Shown here in pieces: positions 62,249 through 64,000 of a DNA stretch of 64,000 nt. The notes under the pieces were generated by a model. It worked only from the letters and a program-made list of their open reading frames with translations, ran no database searches and was not told the origin of the DNA. The DNA lies in contig CAVYZH010000010.1 in NCBI GenBank assembly GCA_963772975.1, forward strand, positions 744,001-808,000, written 5' to 3'. A program made the position numbers and the translations under genes. The DNA is from AC-32 sp963772975. GTDB taxonomy: Bacteria > Actinomycetota > Thermoleophilia > Gaiellales > Gaiellaceae. Numbering within the stretch: the stretch's first letter is position 1; each line of letters begins with the position of its first letter.

Positions 62249-62833
62249 ATGACCAGAGGGTTTGGGCGCTTTCTGCGCCGTAACACGCTTGCCATGCTCG
62301 CGCTCTTCCTCGCGCTTGGGGGAACGACATACGCGGCGTCCACCGCGTTGATCGGCAAGAACACCGTCGCTTCGCCCCAGGTGGTCAACGGGTCGCTGCA
62401 GACGAAGGACTTGAGCGCGAAGGCTCGCAAGGCGCTTAAGGGCAACAGGGGCCTGCGAGGGCTCACCGGGGCAAAGGGCGCGACGGGCGCCGCCGGCGTC
62501 CAGGGCGTGAAGGGCGACACGGGTGCTGCCGGCACGGCTCGTGCATACGCAGAAGTCGACGACACCACCCCGTCCTTCGTCGCTGCGCGGACAAACGGCT
62601 TCACCGCCGTCACGAGGACTGGCACCGGGACCTACTGCCTTACGGCGACGGGCATCGATGCGCGAACCGTCGCGTCTGTGGCAGCGGTCGATTACGGAAT
62701 CTCGTCTGTTCCCGGAGTCGCTGAGGTCCGCGGCTCGGGCCTGGGCTGCGCCACGGGCCAGTTCGAGGTCGAAACCTTCAACCTCGCCGGGACGCTCGTA
62801 AACACCATCTCATTCCACCTGATCGTTCCGTAG
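62249..62833 (+). CDS. exported protein with collagen-like G-x-y stretch
   Basis: The 194-residue precursor starts FLRRNTLAMLALFLALGGTT, a signal segment common in Thermoleophilia, then IGKNTVASPQVVNGSLQTKD, LSAKARKALKGN and about ten G-x-y triplets. The C-terminal domain is beta-rich with two cysteines (TYCLTATGIDAR, GLGCATGQFEVETF). AAAGGA precedes ATG 62249. It is probably a trimeric surface protein. It ends at a good terminator. Confidence 0.78.
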   Translation: MTRGFGRFLRRNTLAMLALFLALGGTTYAASTALIGKNTVASPQVVNGSLQTKDLSAKARKALKGNRGLRGLTGAKGATGAAGVQGVKGDTGAAGTARAYAEVDDTTPSFVAARTNGFTAVTRTGTGTYCLTATGIDARTVASVAAVDYGISSVPGVAEVRGSGLGCATGQFEVETFNLAGTLVNTISFHLIVP

Positions 62834-62853
62834 CCGAGGCCGCATGACGTTAT

Positions 62854-62877
62854 GAGGGGCGCCCACGGGCGCCCCTC
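62854..62877 (+). terminator. terminator of the collagen-like protein gene
   Basis: GAGGGGCGCC pairs perfectly with GGCGCCCCTC over CACG, 20 nt after the stop, followed by GTGATTT. Confidence 0.7.
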
Positions 62878-62902
62878 GTGATTTCGGGCCCTGTCGGCTG
62901 GT

Positions 62903-62973
62903 TCAGCCAGTGACCGTGTAGTGCGTCGTCGCGGTCGTCGTCGTGCCGTTGGCGTCCGTCGCCGTCACGAGCC
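62903..62973 (-). pseudogene. 3' end of a surface-protein gene, truncated
   Basis: The minus strand reads WLVTATDANGTTTTATTHYT and then VTG-stop, the typical last strand of a hyalin/Ig-like repeat protein. The frame is cut at 62974 by the palindromic repeat. The remaining gene is absent, so this is a remnant. Confidence 0.45.
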
Positions 62974-63112
62974 ACGGTGTCAGACACCGTTTGTTGTCAA
63001 GTGGCCGATTCGGTCACGGTCTGGCGGCCTCACCGGCCGCCAGACCCGTCGGGAGTTTCTGGGCCGAACGGTGTCAGACACCGTTCGGCGTCAAGTGGCC
63101 GTTTCGGCCATA
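62974..63112. repeat. cluster of REP-like palindromes
   Basis: ACGGTGTCAGACACCGT occurs twice (62974-62990 and 63068-63084), each followed by similar bases with GTCAAGTGGCCG. Between them GGTCTGGCGGCC/GGCCGCCAGACC (63018-63046) forms a perfect 12-bp hairpin. This layout fits a REP/BIME cluster of the kind mobilised by RAYT transposases. No transposase is in the window. Confidence 0.7.
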
Positions 63113-63152
63113 CCCCGGTTGGTGCTCGCACTGCGCGGCCGCCAGCCGCATA

Positions 63153-63169
63153 TGCCATACTCTATGGCA
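63153..63169. promoter_or_regulatory. vapBC operator palindrome
   Basis: TGCCATA-CTC-TATGGCA is a perfect 7-bp inverted repeat ending one base before the vapB start. It overlaps the likely -10 (CATACT), so VapB binding would block transcription. This is normal for antitoxin autoregulation. Confidence 0.6.
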
Positions 63170-63170
63170 C

Positions 63171-63374
63171 ATGCGTACGACCCTTGAATTGAGGGATGAT
63201 CTAATGCGATCGCTGCTGGCGCGCCACCCCGGCGAGTCGAAGCGTGCAGCCGTCGAGCACGCGATCGAGGCCTACCTGACTAAGGACGCGACCGAGGCCG
63301 TGCGGTCGCTCGCGGGCGCGGTGCCGGTCGAGGACGTCTCGGCCGAGCTACGCAAACGCGACCGGCGGGCGTGA
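63171..63374 (+). CDS. vapB: VapB-type antitoxin
   Basis: The 67-residue protein begins MRTTLELRDDLMRSLLARHP and continues with a ribbon-helix-helix-like pattern (SKRAAVEHAIEAYL) and a C-terminal tail that should wrap VapC. ATG 63171 has no ribosome-binding site and probably starts a leaderless message. GTG of the toxin overlaps its stop by 4 nt. Confidence 0.85.
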   Translation: MRTTLELRDDLMRSLLARHPGESKRAAVEHAIEAYLTKDATEAVRSLAGAVPVEDVSAELRKRDRRA

Positions 63375-63763
63375 GCGTCCTCCCCGACACGTCGATCTGG
63401 GTCGACTACCTTCGCTCGGGAACGGCCGGGCCCGCCGCTGCCCTGGACGATCTTCTGGCCCGTGAATCCGCTGTCGTGTGCGGGCCTGTGCTCGCAGAGC
63501 TGCTCGCCGGTACACCAACCGAGCGAAGAGACGAACTCTGGCACGCGCTGGAGGCACTCCCGTGGGCCGAGCTCGACCGTCATGCCTGGCGACGCGTCGG
63601 CGAGGTCGCACACGATCTCCGCGCGGCCGGAGCGTCCGTGGCGCTGACCGACCTGGCGATCGCGGTTGCGGCAGTTTCAGCGGATGCGTCGATCTGGACG
63701 CGGGACGACGACTTCGACCGAATCCGCGCCGTACTGCCCGAGCTCGACCTCGTCCGGCTCTAG
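63371..63763 (+). CDS. vapC: VapC-type PIN-domain toxin ribonuclease
   Basis: The 130-residue protein has the PIN acidic residues: Asp in LPDTSIWVDYL, Glu in VLAELLAGT, Asp in LTDLAIAVAA and Asp in TRDDDFDRI. These bind Mg and cut RNA, usually tRNA or rRNA. It is co-translated with VapB. Such pairs stabilise elements or slow growth under stress. Confidence 0.9.
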   Translation: MSVLPDTSIWVDYLRSGTAGPAAALDDLLARESAVVCGPVLAELLAGTPTERRDELWHALEALPWAELDRHAWRRVGEVAHDLRAAGASVALTDLAIAVAAVSADASIWTRDDDFDRIRAVLPELDLVRL

Positions 63764-63822
63764 CGGCGCCATCCCTCTTTCCAGGGTGCTCGTTCGAGTG
63801 ATGCGACCCGATATCGCCATGC

Positions 63823-64000
63823 GTGAGCGTCGTCGCCCGGATGCTCTGTGCGGTGGCTGCAGTCGCCCTGCTCGCCGCGCCGAGCGCAACAGCTTCCTCC
63901 CGCGTCGTGCAGCAGCTGGCGCTGTTGCAGCGCGCGGGCGTTCAGGTGCCCCGCGTCGTCAAGCCGGTCCAGCGGCGAGCGCTGACGGTCGACGAGCCGG
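63823..64000 (+). CDS. N-terminal part of a secreted protein (3' truncated by the window)
   Basis: GTG 63823 starts MSVVARMLCAVAAVALLAAP, a signal peptide, followed by SATASSRVVQQLALLQRAGV. The frame is open to base 64000 (59 codons). No domain is visible yet. Confidence 0.55.
   Translation, partial: MSVVARMLCAVAAVALLAAPSATASSRVVQQLALLQRAGVQVPRVVKPVQRRALTVDEP

Overview
The window is very GC-rich, gene-dense DNA with short intergenic gaps and frequent ATGA or TGATG gene overlaps. It looks like a chromosomal segment from a deep-branching actinobacterium of the Thermoleophilia type (Gaiellales/Solirubrobacterales). That placement rests on actinobacterial-style proteins, GTG/TTG/CTG starts, and a small secreted family with a collagen-like tail that I associate with this class. 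It is inference, not a database result.

Layout. 0-8.5 kb: the end of a secreted-type protein, a MerB-like gene with an in-frame UGA, then purH-purN-purM, two glyoxalase-fold genes, and purF-purL. 8.5-24 kb: accessory genes, namely two EamA exporters, a GNAT/SnoaL/MFS string, a cupin, a glutaredoxin-GNAT fusion beside a CDGSH protein, an alpha/beta hydrolase, a CYTH-CHAD protein, a PotABCD-type ABC importer, an Erm-like methyltransferase and a GAF protein. 24.5-31.7 kb: purQ, purS, purC, purB, purE and purD, then a methyltransferase and purA. 32-35.6 kb: the rpsF-ssb-rpsR-rplI-dnaB string. 35.6-48.8 kb: amidase, esterase, DUF72, GH3 beta-glucosidase, GST, MFS, thioredoxin-fold, epoxide hydrolase, redoxin, DsbA and proline-rich surface genes. 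48.9-53.2 kb: a roughly 4.2-kb element in the 3' end of the selenocysteine tRNA gene. 53.2-59.7 kb: selC, a BMP-type binding protein, a SARP/YVTN regulator, a repeat protein, and selB-selA. 59.7-64 kb: surface proteins, a LOG-family gene, an M50 protease, hairpin repeats and a VapBC pair.

Two systems dominate. The purine genes cover the route from PRPP to IMP and on to adenylosuccinate (purF, D, N, L/Q/S, M, E, C, B, H, A), split over several units; purK is not here. The selenocysteine machinery (selA, selB, selC) is present without selD. A probable client lies in the same window: a MerB-like gene whose UGA falls where the family has a catalytic cysteine, followed 19 nt later by a perfect 7-bp hairpin that fits the bacterial SECIS model.

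Many operon-leading genes have a TANNNT hexamer only 6-9 nt before the start codon, so leaderless transcription looks like the rule. Four otherwise conserved genes carry a single-base frame change. These may be sequencing errors or real decay, and the affected entries say so.
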